Source: a virus. Taken from it: a stretch of DNA of 23,970 nucleotides. The stretch's first letter is position 1. The number at the start of each line of letters is the position of its first letter. A model generated the notes under the pieces. The model worked only from the letters and a program-made list of their open reading frames with translations, ran no database searches and had not been told where the DNA came from. The DNA lies in IMG/VR virus record IMGVR_UViG_3300032524_000183, positions 1 through 23,970 of that record. One strand, given 5' to 3'. A program made the position numbers and the translations under genes. Of the stretch, positions 1 to 6,886 are shown piece after piece.

Positions 1-55
1 AGGACGCTGGCCTCTCACGCCGGAAACAGGGGTTCGACTCCCCTTGGGGACGCCA
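1..55 (+). tRNA. tRNA-Glu (CTC anticodon), 3' part only; host gene
   Basis: The window opens inside a tRNA. An anticodon arm is visible at about 8-24: stem CTGGC/GCCGG around loop CTCTCAC, giving anticodon CTC (Glu). It is followed by a T arm with stem AGGGG/CCCCT and loop TTCGACT, the acceptor strand TGGGGAC, discriminator G and an encoded CCA ending at 55. The 5' acceptor strand and D arm lie outside the window. The integrase gene starts its 3' end only 68 bp away, so this tRNA 3' end is the probable phage attachment site. It carries one of only two GANTC sites in the window (36-40). Confidence 0.88.
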
Positions 56-62
56 TTAAATC
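15..62. other. probable attL core at the tRNA-Glu 3' end
   Basis: Tyrosine-recombinase phages often integrate in the 3' half of a tRNA gene and restore the gene with phage-borne sequence. Here an integrase gene abuts a tRNA 3' end, which is the expected geometry. The limits are a guess, because the matching attR copy lies beyond the window and the core cannot be delimited. Confidence 0.5.
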
Positions 63-82
63 AATGACTTAGCGGAAATGTT

Positions 83-110
83 CGGGGATCGGGGAACTGC
101 CGGGGAACTG
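83..110 (+). repeat. short tandem repeats next to the integrase gene
   Basis: The 10-mer CGGGGAACTG occurs at 90-99 and again at 101-110 (11-bp period). It is preceded by a degenerate unit CGGGGATC at 83-90. The last unit also forms a small inverted repeat GGGAA/TTCCC that ends at 115. The position between the putative att site and int would suit integrase arm-type binding sites, but nothing in the sequence proves that. The rest of 56-122 shows no gene and no T-tracted terminator for the leftward operon. Confidence 0.5.
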
Positions 111-122
111 TTTCCCGTGGCC

Positions 123-1208
123 CTAATTTTCCTCGTTATCGCGCTTGGCGCGGCCGCGCCGGGCGGCTTCCCGATCGGGTAAAACGTAACCGCCCAGGAC
201 CGGGCTGGTGATGTTGTGGCCGCTGAAACTGATTATCTCGGCGTTGGTGGATCCGCGATTGCCCATTTCGGTCAGCGCCGTGGTGCGCAGATCATGGAAA
301 GTCAGGCCAGGGCGCACGCCGGCGCGGTCCTTAATCTTGCGGAATGCCCGGCCGAAAATATTCTTATCCGGGTAGGGCTGCGCGGTTTGTTCGGAAACGA
401 TCAAATGCGTCGAGGTCTTGTCGGTCGCCTCGATCATTTCCAGGCTGCGGGCGCCCAGGGGCAACCATAGATCCCGCCCGGCGCCGCGCCGCTTCATCTG
501 CCGCACGGTCAGCCCCTCGCCGTCATATTGGTTCCAGGTCAGGGCCAGGATATCCTGTTGCGGCAAGCTGGTGTCATAGGCGATCTGGATCGCCAGGGCC
601 ACCGACGGCCGGGCCTCGGCGATATTGCCCTGGGATGATCTGTGCGGCGCCAGGGCGGCCGCGATCACCGCGTCAACCTCGGCCGGCAACCACACGGCAT
701 CGCGCGCCGGTGGTTTCTGGATCTGCAAGCGCCGCGCCGGGTTGTTTTCCAGGCCGCCGAGTTCGATCGCGAATTCAAATAATCGATGCAACCATTTCAT
801 AATCTTGCGCGCCCGGTGCGGCGATCCTTCAAGCAATAATTCCGCATAATAGGCGCGGCAATCGGCCCGCTTTAGGGAGCGGACCAGGGCCGGGCCGAGG
901 GCGGCGCGGATCCGCTGGAAGGCATAGTCTATTTCATCCTGGGTGGCGGGCGCCTTGGCGGTATAGAAGATCGGGTCGACCAGGAAACGGTCGATCAGGC
1001 CGGCGATGGTGGCGGCGCTGGGTTTGGGCGCCGCCTTGGCGTGGCGCGCGGCATCGTGGGCGGCGTTTTGCAGGGCGACGTAGGCCTCGGCCGCAGCCCG
1101 ATCGGGGCCGAATGATTGGCCGCGAAAGCCGGCGCGGCGCATACTTTGGCTTGGCTTGAATTTGTAGTGTGTCGCGGCGCCTCGCCCGTCGATGATTAAA
1201 TGCTTCAT
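123..1208 (-). CDS. int: phage integrase, tyrosine recombinase
   Basis: Catalyses site-specific integration and excision. The 361-aa length is normal for a phage integrase. A SAM-like core-binding region lies around residues 65-160. The catalytic domain follows, with HDLR (His305, Arg308), GH (His331) and the nucleophile in GGYVLPD (Tyr341). A candidate beta-hairpin Lys is at 239. The first catalytic Arg, usually seen as T-G-x-R-x-G-D, is not there: the matching stretch reads DTSLPQQDIL, with Pro216 at that place. The gene is the last of the leftward operon, and its ATG overlaps the upstream stop by 4 nt (ATGA). The tRNA beside it supports the role. The enzyme family is sure; full activity is less sure because of the missing Arg. 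Confidence 0.93.
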   Translation of the reverse strand: MKHLIIDGRGAATHYKFKPSQSMRRAGFRGQSFGPDRAAAEAYVALQNAAHDAARHAKAAPKPSAATIAGLIDRFLVDPIFYTAKAPATQDEIDYAFQRIRAALGPALVRSLKRADCRAYYAELLLEGSPHRARKIMKWLHRLFEFAIELGGLENNPARRLQIQKPPARDAVWLPAEVDAVIAAALAPHRSSQGNIAEARPSVALAIQIAYDTSLPQQDILALTWNQYDGEGLTVRQMKRRGAGRDLWLPLGARSLEMIEATDKTSTHLIVSEQTAQPYPDKNIFGRAFRKIKDRAGVRPGLTFHDLRTTALTEMGNRGSTNAEIISFSGHNITSPVLGGYVLPDREAARRGRAKRDNEEN

Positions 1209-1366
1209 GGCCTAAAGATCCTTCCCATGGCGCGCCCGGCCAGGCGGCCGGCGGCGCGGCGGCCCAGGCGTTTGGCGATGCCCTTGGGGCCACGGCGCAC
1301 GGCATTAACGTCGCCCAGGTGGCGGGCGATGCGGTAGAGCCAGGTGCGGAGTTTTCCCAGGGTCAT
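1205..1366 (-). CDS. small basic protein of unknown function next to int
   Basis: A 53-aa, strongly basic protein: about a third of residues are Arg or Lys, mostly in the second half. The N-terminal segment MTLGKLRTWLYRIARHLGD could form one amphipathic helix. I chose the ATG at 1366 although the frame stays open further upstream. The upstream extension reads as low-complexity Arg/Ser/Pro shadow translation and overlaps the DNA-binding gene at 1401-1640. The stop overlaps the integrase start (ATGA at 1205-1208). Small basic proteins like this occur beside integrases in related prophages as far as I remember, but their role is unknown to me; DNA binding is plausible from charge only. Confidence 0.65.
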   Translation of the reverse strand: MTLGKLRTWLYRIARHLGDVNAVRRGPKGIAKRLGRRAAGRLAGRAMGRIFRP

Positions 1367-1400
1367 GGGGCGGGATCTTGGGCCGATCAGGGTGGCGCTG

Positions 1401-1640
1401 TCAATTGCCATGGCCGAAGCGGGCATCGAGCCAGGCGCGGCCCGGGTCAGCCTCGGCGCTCTGGTCGACGGCCAGCACGGCGTCGAGTTGCGCCGTCGAC
1501 CAGCGGCGCGGCTTACTGTTTGGCGCGATCGGTTGCGGCCAGGTGCCGGCCTTGACTTCGCGGAGAAATTGCGCCGACGAACGGGCGCCGACATAGCGGG
1601 CGGCCTCGGCCGTGGGCAGGGTGTTCGGCTGGTCGGTCAT
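1401..1640 (-). CDS. small helix-turn-helix DNA-binding protein, possible excisionase
   Basis: A 79-aa protein with the layout of AlpA/MerR-like winged-helix factors. It has a helix-turn-helix start (LPTAEAARYVGA), the segment FLREVKAGTWPQPI, which matches the 'wing' seen in AlpA-type proteins where a recognition helix is followed by PxPI, and then a W-containing helix (RRWSTAQLDAVLA). Its place two genes upstream of int in the same operon suits a recombination directionality factor (Xis), but a transcription regulator is equally possible. The start is the ATG at 1640, which overlaps the upstream stop by 4 nt. A longer frame extends to 1910 but runs antisense-like through the DUF4031 gene and was rejected. 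Confidence 0.8.
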   Translation of the reverse strand: MTDQPNTLPTAEAARYVGARSSAQFLREVKAGTWPQPIAPNSKPRRWSTAQLDAVLAVDQSAEADPGRAWLDARFGHGN

Positions 1641-1960
1641 GGGCTGGCCTGGGCCGTGGCGGCGAGGAAATCCGCCCAGGCGGTTGCGGGATCGGCCAGC
1701 GGCGCGTCGGCGGGGGCGAGGCCCATGCGGCGGATCGCCATCATGGCGGCGGCCTGGCACTGGGTGATTTCGACCGCGCCGGCCTCGACCGCCAGGGCGC
1801 GCTTGACCATGGCAATGTCGTAATGGTTGCCCTGATACCATCGCCGCGCCACGCCGATCAGGTCGGCCATGGCGTGCAATTCGGCCTCTGTGTCGGCGAT
1901 CATGTGGCACATGATCATACGGCGAAACGGGGCTTTCATATCGTCAACATAAACGGTCAC
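1637..1960 (-). CDS. DUF4031 family protein
   Basis: 107 aa with the DUF4031 pattern: TVYVDDM at the N-terminus, then RMIMCHMIADTEAELHAMAD, IGVARRWYQG and KRALAVEAGAVEIT. DUF4031 proteins are common in phages and actinobacterial or proteobacterial genomes, and their biochemical role is not established to my knowledge. I prefer the GTG start at 1960. It begins the protein at the conserved TVYVDD motif, overlaps the upstream stop as GTGA, and has a modest GGGAA 8 nt upstream. An in-frame ATG at 1975 adds five residues without a visible ribosome site. The stop overlaps the next gene by 4 nt. Confidence 0.85.
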   Translation of the reverse strand: MTVYVDDMKAPFRRMIMCHMIADTEAELHAMADLIGVARRWYQGNHYDIAMVKRALAVEAGAVEITQCQAAAMMAIRRMGLAPADAPLADPATAWADFLAATAQASP

Positions 1961-2331
1961 GGCAGCAATTCCCATTCGATTACGACGCCGTCAAAGGGCA
2001 GGCCGTGGGTTTTTTGGAACCATTCGAGCATTTCGCGGGCGTCAACAAAGCCGTCCGCGCGGGCAAACTGATTTTTGCCTTCGCCGGCGGTCAAGCGGCC
2101 GCCATTGATGCTTATCACCTGTTGTATGGTGATTTTGAATTCCGATACCCGCGATACTTTGCCTTCGCCCAGCTTGCGGCATTGTGTCGTTCTCATGCCG
2201 GTGTAGAGGGCCAGGGTGTCGCCGGGCTGGCAATGGGCGCGGCCGTCCTTGCGGTGGGCGCGGATGGTCTGGCCTTTCGCGCCGCTCTTGACGTCTGGCG
2301 CAAATCGCTTCTGGAAATTAAGAGCCGGCAT
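1957..2331 (-). CDS. ASCH/PUA-like domain protein
   Basis: 124 aa. The N-terminal half (NFQKRF, SGAKGQTIRAHRKDGR, CQPGDTLALYTGMRT) follows the phage ASCH-like pattern: a basic strand-turn (QTIRxxRKDG) followed by PGDTLxLYTG. ASCH domains are PUA-related beta-barrels that bind RNA or modified bases, so nucleic-acid binding is a reasonable inference. The C-terminus (FVDAREMLEWFQKTHGLPF) is a helix typical of these small phage versions. The ATG at 2331 was chosen because the frame upstream of it is a low-complexity shadow overlapping the coiled-coil gene. It overlaps that gene by 14 nt and is followed by the DUF4031 gene (GTGA overlap). Confidence 0.75.
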   Translation of the reverse strand: MPALNFQKRFAPDVKSGAKGQTIRAHRKDGRAHCQPGDTLALYTGMRTTQCRKLGEGKVSRVSEFKITIQQVISINGGRLTAGEGKNQFARADGFVDAREMLEWFQKTHGLPFDGVVIEWELLP

Positions 2332-2710
2332 TGTCGGGATCCCTTTCGTTTTTAATGATCGGAAATGTGCAGACGCGGCGGGTCGATGCCTCGACCATGG
2401 CCGGCACCCGCTTGGCCATATCCGCGACGATGGCCTCGGCCGTAATGGCGCGGCCTTCCATGCTGTCAAAGGCCGCGAAGGCGTCTTGCGCGCTTCTCGC
2501 GCCGCCGATCCGGTCGCGGTCGGCCGTGATGGCAACGATTTCGCCGCGCAGATCCGAAAGGCGGCTTTGCGCCTTGGCTTCGCTTTGGACCAGGGCGTCG
2601 GTTTCGTCCAGGAGGCTGTCGCGTTCGGCCTCAAGTTCGGCGATCCGTTCGGCCTGTCTGGCCGGCTTGGCTTGATCGGTGCGTTTGGTCTTGCTGGTGT
2701 TCGTGGCCAT
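2318..2710 (-). CDS. coiled-coil protein of unknown function
   Basis: 130 aa. A Lys/Thr-rich N-terminus (1-20) leads into a long heptad-like charged segment (about residues 20-70: ERIAELEAERDSLLDETDAL and on), so a dimeric coiled coil is likely. After residue 75 there is a short helical region (AFAAFDSMEGRAITAEAIVAD) and a C-terminal tail (RRVCTFPIIKNERDPDN). No catalytic motif is visible. The gene sits in the leftward operon 2 nt after the upstream stop and overlaps the next gene by 14 nt. Expression with the operon suggests an early phage function, otherwise unknown. Confidence 0.75.
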   Translation of the reverse strand: MATNTSKTKRTDQAKPARQAERIAELEAERDSLLDETDALVQSEAKAQSRLSDLRGEIVAITADRDRIGGARSAQDAFAAFDSMEGRAITAEAIVADMAKRVPAMVEASTRRVCTFPIIKNERDPDNAGS

Positions 2711-2712
2711 GG

Positions 2713-3036
2713 CTATGCCTTTCCGGTGGCGGCGGGCGGTGCGCTGAGGCGCAGGAATTCGGCGCTGGTGGTGCGGATGGCGGTAATGAAGGCGCGGTCG
2801 AAATCGGGCGGCTGTTTGCCCTTGGCTAAACCTTCAATGATGCGCCGCAGATCCGGGCCAAGGATTTCCTGCGGATCCATGGCGTTGACGTGATCGCGGC
2901 ACAGGCGCAGGCCCATGACCAGGGCCAGGGGCCGGTGCAGGTCGATGGCCCAGTCCCTGGCGGGCACGCAAAGCTTGGGCGCCCATTTCCCGGCGTGGGC
3001 GCAGCCGTCGCGCTGGCACGTTTCGGCGGCGGTCAT
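2713..3036 (-). CDS. small cysteine/histidine-containing hypothetical protein
   Basis: 107 aa. Cys7, Cys12, Cys23 and Cys46, with His14 and His49 nearby (CQRDGCAH, LCVPARDW, LCRDHVNAMDP), make a plausible zinc-binding N-terminal half. The rest is helical (PDLRRIIEGLAKG; DFDRAFITAIRTTSAEFLRL). I do not recognise the family. The start at 3036 is set by the ATGA overlap with the upstream gene; the longer frame upstream is an Arg/Pro-rich shadow. It could be a small nucleic-acid-binding or adaptor protein, but that is only inference. Confidence 0.7.
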   Translation of the reverse strand: MTAAETCQRDGCAHAGKWAPKLCVPARDWAIDLHRPLALVMGLRLCRDHVNAMDPQEILGPDLRRIIEGLAKGKQPPDFDRAFITAIRTTSAEFLRLSAPPAATGKA

Positions 3037-3623
3037 GGGGCGACCTTTGGCGGCGCGTCGGCGGGGCGCGGGCCATAGATTTCCGTCGCCACCGCCTCGA
3101 CCTGTTCGCGGGTGATGCCCGGCGCGGTATCCATCAGCGTTCCACGCACGAAGCTGACCCGTTGGTCCCATTTCTCGGCGGCGGTCATTTCGTGGAAGCG
3201 GGTCATGTCGAGCAATTTGTTTATTTTCTCGTCGGTTGCTACGAAGGCTGGCTTTGGGTTGGCGCGGTCCAGGCGGTCGATTTCGGCGGCGATCAGGGCG
3301 CCGGCCTTGACCAGCAGGTCGCGGCGTTCGGCGACGGTGTAGGTGGCGGGGTTGGGCAGGCGTCCGTCGCGATGCCATGCCGATCCCTCGCGGCAAGAGC
3401 CGTAGCGGTAGCGGTTGTCGAAGCCGTCGGACCAGGGCCAGGGATCCATGAAGACGCCGCCGGCGGCGCCGGGAAATTTCCTGAATATAGGATAGGGCGA
3501 TGCGTAGCAGGCCGCCGCCAGCGCCAGTTCGCCATTGGGGTGTTCGTCGTCGTGGTGGTCGTCAAAGCCTTCCACCTCGATCTGGCGGCGGCGTTCGGCG
3601 GCGATATCATCGATGGCGCTCAT
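3033..3623 (-). CDS. MazG-like phage protein (possible nucleotide pyrophosphohydrolase fold)
   Basis: 196 aa. The N-terminus (ERRRQIEVEGFDDHHDD, residues 10-26) followed by ELALAAACYA and later RRDLLVKAGALIAAEIDRLD (101-120) is the signature of a widespread phage family. I associate it with all-alpha MazG/dATP-dGTP pyrophosphohydrolase-like folds, whose acidic and His residues bind metal. The insert between the helices (PWPWSDGFDNRYRYG) is typical of the family. A second segment (130-196, DEKINKLLDMTRFHEMTAAEKWDQR) is less familiar. Hydrolysis of (d)NTPs is an inference; catalytic residues were not checked against a structure. The ATG at 3623 gives ATGA coupling with the upstream gene; an upstream ATG at 3638 is possible. 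Confidence 0.78.
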   Translation of the reverse strand: MSAIDDIAAERRRQIEVEGFDDHHDDEHPNGELALAAACYASPYPIFRKFPGAAGGVFMDPWPWSDGFDNRYRYGSCREGSAWHRDGRLPNPATYTVAERRDLLVKAGALIAAEIDRLDRANPKPAFVATDEKINKLLDMTRFHEMTAAEKWDQRVSFVRGTLMDTAPGITREQVEAVATEIYGPRPADAPPKVAP

Positions 3624-3946
3624 GTGCGTTGCTCCCATTGGGTCTTTCCGGTCAAGGGGCCGGGTTTTGAGGGCGGCGTCGCCATGGCGGCGGCTAGGTC
3701 GGTCAAGGCCCACGGCTCGCCTTCCACGAATGCCTTGATGAAGACGCCGCGCCGGGCGTCGCCGGCGATCTGGTTGGCGGCGTATTCGAGGGCCGCCAGG
3801 GCGTCAGGGTATCGGCCCGCGCGGTCATTCAGGCGCGCGATTTCGGCGCCGGCGTTGTCGATGAAATTGGCGGCCGCGCGCTTGTCGGGTGCGTGGAGCG
3901 CGCGCCGGGCCTCGGCGGTGGTGGGGAATTTTGCATTTCCGTGCAT
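3620..3946 (-). CDS. hypothetical protein, leftward operon
   Basis: 108 aa, helix-rich (TTAEARRALHAPDKRAAANF, DALAALEYAANQIAGDARRG). A short conserved-looking part, VFIKAFVEGEPWALTDLAAA, lies before a Pro/Lys tail. The family is not recognised. The start at 3946 is favoured by a strong AAAGGA ribosome site 6 nt upstream; the upstream in-frame ATG at 4015 has none and lies in a hairpin. Unlike its neighbours, this gene is not overlapped by the upstream gene: a 128-bp gap with a strong hairpin separates it from the ParB-like gene, so it may be expressed partly on its own. Confidence 0.72.
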   Translation of the reverse strand: MHGNAKFPTTAEARRALHAPDKRAAANFIDNAGAEIARLNDRAGRYPDALAALEYAANQIAGDARRGVFIKAFVEGEPWALTDLAAAMATPPSKPGPLTGKTQWEQRT

Positions 3947-3966
3947 GGCGGATCCTTTCAAGATTG

Positions 3967-4013
3967 GCACCGGCGCCGGCGGCAGGGAGAGTGTGGCACC
4001 GCCGGCGCCGTGC
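3967..4013. other. strong hairpin in the only real gap of the leftward operon
   Basis: GCAC-C-GGCGCCGGCGG (3967-3982) pairs with CCGCCGGCGCCGTGC (3999-4013): a 15-bp, almost all G-C stem with one bulged C at 3971 and a 16-nt loop. It lies between the ParB-like gene (ends 4075) and the gene starting at 3946. On the transcribed (minus) strand the sequence after the stem is AATCTTGAAAGG, not a U-run, so it is not a classical terminator. An mRNA processing or stabilising element, or an attenuator, is possible. Confidence 0.55.
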
Positions 4014-4074
4014 ATCGCCGCCGAAGTCCGCCCCGATCCTCGGCAAAAGGAAGGGCGGGTGGCGGCGAATGGGG

Positions 4075-6333
4075 TTATGGTTTTGCCGTTGCCTCTGTTT
4101 TTGGCTTCGGCGCGGCGTCGCCGCCGCCGTCAATGGCGGCGATCATGCCGGCGCGGTCGGCGAAGGTCAGTTCGGGCGGGATCCAGCCGACGGGCAGTTG
4201 GCCGGCCAGTTCCGTCACCAGTTCGGCCTTTGACTTCGGGCGGGTCGGGTCGCCGCACAGGTCGGAATGGTGGGTGGCGGTGACGCCGTGCGCCATGGCC
4301 TGCAAGCGCGGCAGCCGGAACATGCCGAGAAATTCCGTCAAGTCCCTGGGTGTATCGACCGGGCTGTCGGCCTGCGCGCCAGTGGCCTCGGCAATGGCCA
4401 GGGTCAATTCGCTGTCGCCCAGGGTGGGTTGATAGCCGGGCCAGCAACCGACCTGGCGGGCGACAAGATGCTGAAAGATCTCGGCACAATGGCCGGGGTT
4501 GGCGGTCAACCAGCGGAAGGTGGCGGCATCATCGACGCTGTCGGTCCGCCAGCCGTCGCCGGTGATTTTCAGGGCGCCGGCCTTTGCCAGGGGCGCCAAC
4601 AGCGCCTTGGTATCGGCGATCAATGCCGGGTGGCCGTCGGGCGCCATGTCGTCGGGGCTGAACGGGTCGGCGCTGATCTTGACTTCGCCGGCGCCGTAGC
4701 GGTGCAACAGGGGCAGGATCACCAGGGCCATGGCGACCGCCTCCATATGGCCGTGGCCAATATTGGGGTGGGCGATGGCCCGCTGCAAGGCCTTGGTCTT
4801 TTCGCCCTGGCAAAGAATGATCGTCTTGCCGGTGACGGTTGCCGATGGCAGCTTGACGGCGGGTTCGGTGGTGGTGGTGCCGGTATTGGTGTCGGCGTCG
4901 GTGTCGGCCTTGCCTTTGCCGGCGTCGCGAAGATCGATATAGTCGACGCGAATTTGCACGGTCAGGGCGGTGTCGTAGATGATCAGGGCGCCGGCCCTGG
5001 GATCGTCCGGGCTGACGCGCTGATAGTTGCTGCTTTCGCCGTCGGCGTAGTCGCGCTTGGCGATGCGTTTGACCCAGGCGTATTGCCCGGCCAGTTCGGC
5101 CTCTTTGGCATCGATGGCGGCGGCCTGCAAACGGCGATATTGCACCATGTCCTCGAAATAGCCTTCGCCGTATAGCAGCGGCGCGATGGCTTTGCCGTTC
5201 TCGATCGCGGTGTCGCCGTTGGCATCCAGGATGATGCCGTCATAGAGCGCCAGATCAAACAGGGCCTGGCCGACCAGGGGGCTTTCCAAAGCGAGGCGGT
5301 CGCGGCTATCGCCGGCGTCCCAGCCATAGCCCTGGGCGATTTCGTCCAGGCATTCGGCCTGCAATTCACGGCTGGCCATGGTCAACACCTGGGCATGATC
5401 CAGGCTGATAGTGCCAGCAACCAGGGCGCCTTGCGCCTCTGGCGTCAGGGAGGTTGACAGGCGCAGGCGCTTTTGCACATAGCGCCGCGACATGCCGATG
5501 GCCTCGGCGATCCGCGCCGTCGCCCTGCCATCCCCATCCGCTCTATCGCAATAGGCCCGGAAGGCGTTGGCTTCATCCATGGGGGATAGGTTTTCGCGCT
5601 GTAGATTTTCCGTCATGGCGGCGAACAATACCTGGTCGTCGGAAAGATCGCGGACCAGGACCGGCACGATGTAGCTGTCGGCGTCGATCCTGCCGTCGTC
5701 GGCCAATTTATGGAGGGCGCGCAGGCGGCGGTTGCCGGCAATGACTTCGAAGCGCACCAGGTCGCCGACTTCATCGTCGGTGCGGTTTTCGGGGCTGGGC
5801 CGGGCGACAAGGTTTTGCAGCAGGCCCTGGGCCAGAATGCTATCGGCCAAGGCGGCGATTTCGCCGGCGTCAAAAATGGTGCGGGGGTTGAGCGGGCAGG
5901 CGTCAAGGTCGGCGACGGCGATATATTGCAGTTCGCCGCCATGATCACCGGCAATGGCGCCGGTGCTGAAACCGTTACTGTCCAGGCTTGGCGAACGGCG
6001 TTCGCCGCCGTCCATTTCGACAAGGTCGGCGTCGGCGGTGGGGGCCTTGTCGGCGGCGGCGATGGAGGCGACGGCGGCGCGGCCCAGGGCCGACAATGTG
6101 TCGGGCTTGCGTTGCAACAGGCCCTTGTCGACCAGTTCTTTCAGGGCGTTGCCGACGGTCGATTTGCCTATGGCCAGGGCCTTGCCGGTATCGGGGACAC
6201 TGGGCAGATCCTCGCCGCGTTCAAGGGTGGCGCCGGCGAAACCGAGGACCAGGACGGCATTCTCGGAGAGGCTGGCCAGGGCGGCGATATAGGAGGCGGC
6301 GGTGAATGTGGTGACGTGAGCGGTGGCGTTCAT
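4075..6333 (-). CDS. large ParB-like protein with an N-terminal winged-helix domain
   Basis: 752 aa. Residues about 15-95 look like a winged helix (SLSENAVLVLGFAG, IGKSTVGNALKELVDKGLLQ). After a linker, residues 135-250 are a ParB/Srx-type domain with a CPLNPR strand, GNRRLRALHKL (200-210, the GxRRxRA box that forms part of the CTP-binding pocket in ParB) and MTENLQRENLSPMDEA (240-255). A helix-turn-helix follows (ATARIAEAIGMSRRYVQKRL, 271-290). A linker rich in Asp/Thr (474-490) leads to a helical C-terminal domain (about 500-735) seen in plasmid and phage ParB-like proteins. No ParA is visible, so a role in gene regulation or DNA compaction rather than partition is likely. A GGGAG site lies 10 nt upstream of the ATG, which overlaps the upstream stop (ATGA). 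Confidence 0.85.
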   Translation of the reverse strand: MNATAHVTTFTAASYIAALASLSENAVLVLGFAGATLERGEDLPSVPDTGKALAIGKSTVGNALKELVDKGLLQRKPDTLSALGRAAVASIAAADKAPTADADLVEMDGGERRSPSLDSNGFSTGAIAGDHGGELQYIAVADLDACPLNPRTIFDAGEIAALADSILAQGLLQNLVARPSPENRTDDEVGDLVRFEVIAGNRRLRALHKLADDGRIDADSYIVPVLVRDLSDDQVLFAAMTENLQRENLSPMDEANAFRAYCDRADGDGRATARIAEAIGMSRRYVQKRLRLSTSLTPEAQGALVAGTISLDHAQVLTMASRELQAECLDEIAQGYGWDAGDSRDRLALESPLVGQALFDLALYDGIILDANGDTAIENGKAIAPLLYGEGYFEDMVQYRRLQAAAIDAKEAELAGQYAWVKRIAKRDYADGESSNYQRVSPDDPRAGALIIYDTALTVQIRVDYIDLRDAGKGKADTDADTNTGTTTTEPAVKLPSATVTGKTIILCQGEKTKALQRAIAHPNIGHGHMEAVAMALVILPLLHRYGAGEVKISADPFSPDDMAPDGHPALIADTKALLAPLAKAGALKITGDGWRTDSVDDAATFRWLTANPGHCAEIFQHLVARQVGCWPGYQPTLGDSELTLAIAEATGAQADSPVDTPRDLTEFLGMFRLPRLQAMAHGVTATHHSDLCGDPTRPKSKAELVTELAGQLPVGWIPPELTFADRAGMIAAIDGGGDAAPKPKTEATAKP

Positions 6334-6581
6334 GTCTTGTATTCTCCCTGTGGGTTAAGTCTGTACCAATGGCTGTTACGGTTGCGGCGCCAGCGTTCGT
6401 TGGTCCGGGCATGGCGGACGCCGACCCGGCCCATGAAGTTGGCGACCGGGTAATTTTTATCGAGGAAATCCTGGGCGGCCCGGCGCGTTGCATGGCGGAT
6501 GGCGCTGTCCCTGCCGTTCGGCAGTTCGATGATCCAGGGCGGCAGGCAGGGTTCGCGCCGGGGTGTCGTGGCGTCGATCAT
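6330..6581 (-). CDS. small hypothetical protein
   Basis: 83 aa, basic. The middle (LPNGRDSAIRHATRRAAQDFLDKNYPV) looks like a helix that starts after a short strand. The C-terminus is rich in Arg, Asn and aromatic residues (NERWRRNRNSHWYRLNPQGEY), which would suit contact with nucleic acid. No family is recognised. It sits between two ATGA overlaps (6330-6333 with the ParB-like gene and 6578-6581 with its upstream neighbour), which supports it as a real gene in a coupled operon. Confidence 0.68.
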   Translation of the reverse strand: MIDATTPRREPCLPPWIIELPNGRDSAIRHATRRAAQDFLDKNYPVANFMGRVGVRHARTNERWRRNRNSHWYRLNPQGEYKT

Positions 6582-6886
6582 TGGCTGGCCTCCCCACCGG
6601 CGGCCTGACCGCCGGCATCTTCAAGATTGCGGGCGGCTTTAGCCGCGCGCATGAGAGCGCGGCGGGCGCGGGGCAGGGTGGCGTAATGGCCCAGCACGGT
6701 CAGGTCGGGGGTGATGGCGCGCCAGCAGCGGCGGCCGGCATGTTCGGGGTGTTCGACCCGGCGGGCGCGGCCCAGCTTTATATAGCCGTCGCGCAGAATG
6801 CGGATCTGGCCCAGGCGAACGCCCCGGCCATGGGCCGGCGCCACGCCGCCGCCGGATAGGATGGAAAGATGCCAGCGGGCGGTCAT
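6578..6886 (-). CDS. small hypothetical protein
   Basis: 102 aa. The N-terminal half is beta-like (RWHLSILSGGGVAP, RLGQIRILRDGYIKLGRAR). The second half has WRAITPDLTVLGHYATLPRA and a basic helix (RARRALMRAAKAARNLED). The family is not recognised. The start at 6886 is fixed by the 4-nt overlap with the upstream stop; the longer frame to 6955 is an Arg-rich shadow of that gene. It belongs to the coupled leftward operon. Confidence 0.68.
   Translation of the reverse strand: MTARWHLSILSGGGVAPAHGRGVRLGQIRILRDGYIKLGRARRVEHPEHAGRRCWRAITPDLTVLGHYATLPRARRALMRAAKAARNLEDAGGQAAGGEASQ

Noticed and set aside
3162-4283. Long + strand open frame (373 aa) opposite the leftward operon
   Set aside because: Translation is Gly/Ala/Arg-rich low-complexity sequence, runs antisense to well-supported coupled genes and shows no domain.
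4267-5175. 302-aa + strand open frame opposite the ParB-like gene
   Set aside because: Shadow of the high-G+C third-codon bias of the ParB-like gene, with Gly/Val-rich content and no ribosome site.
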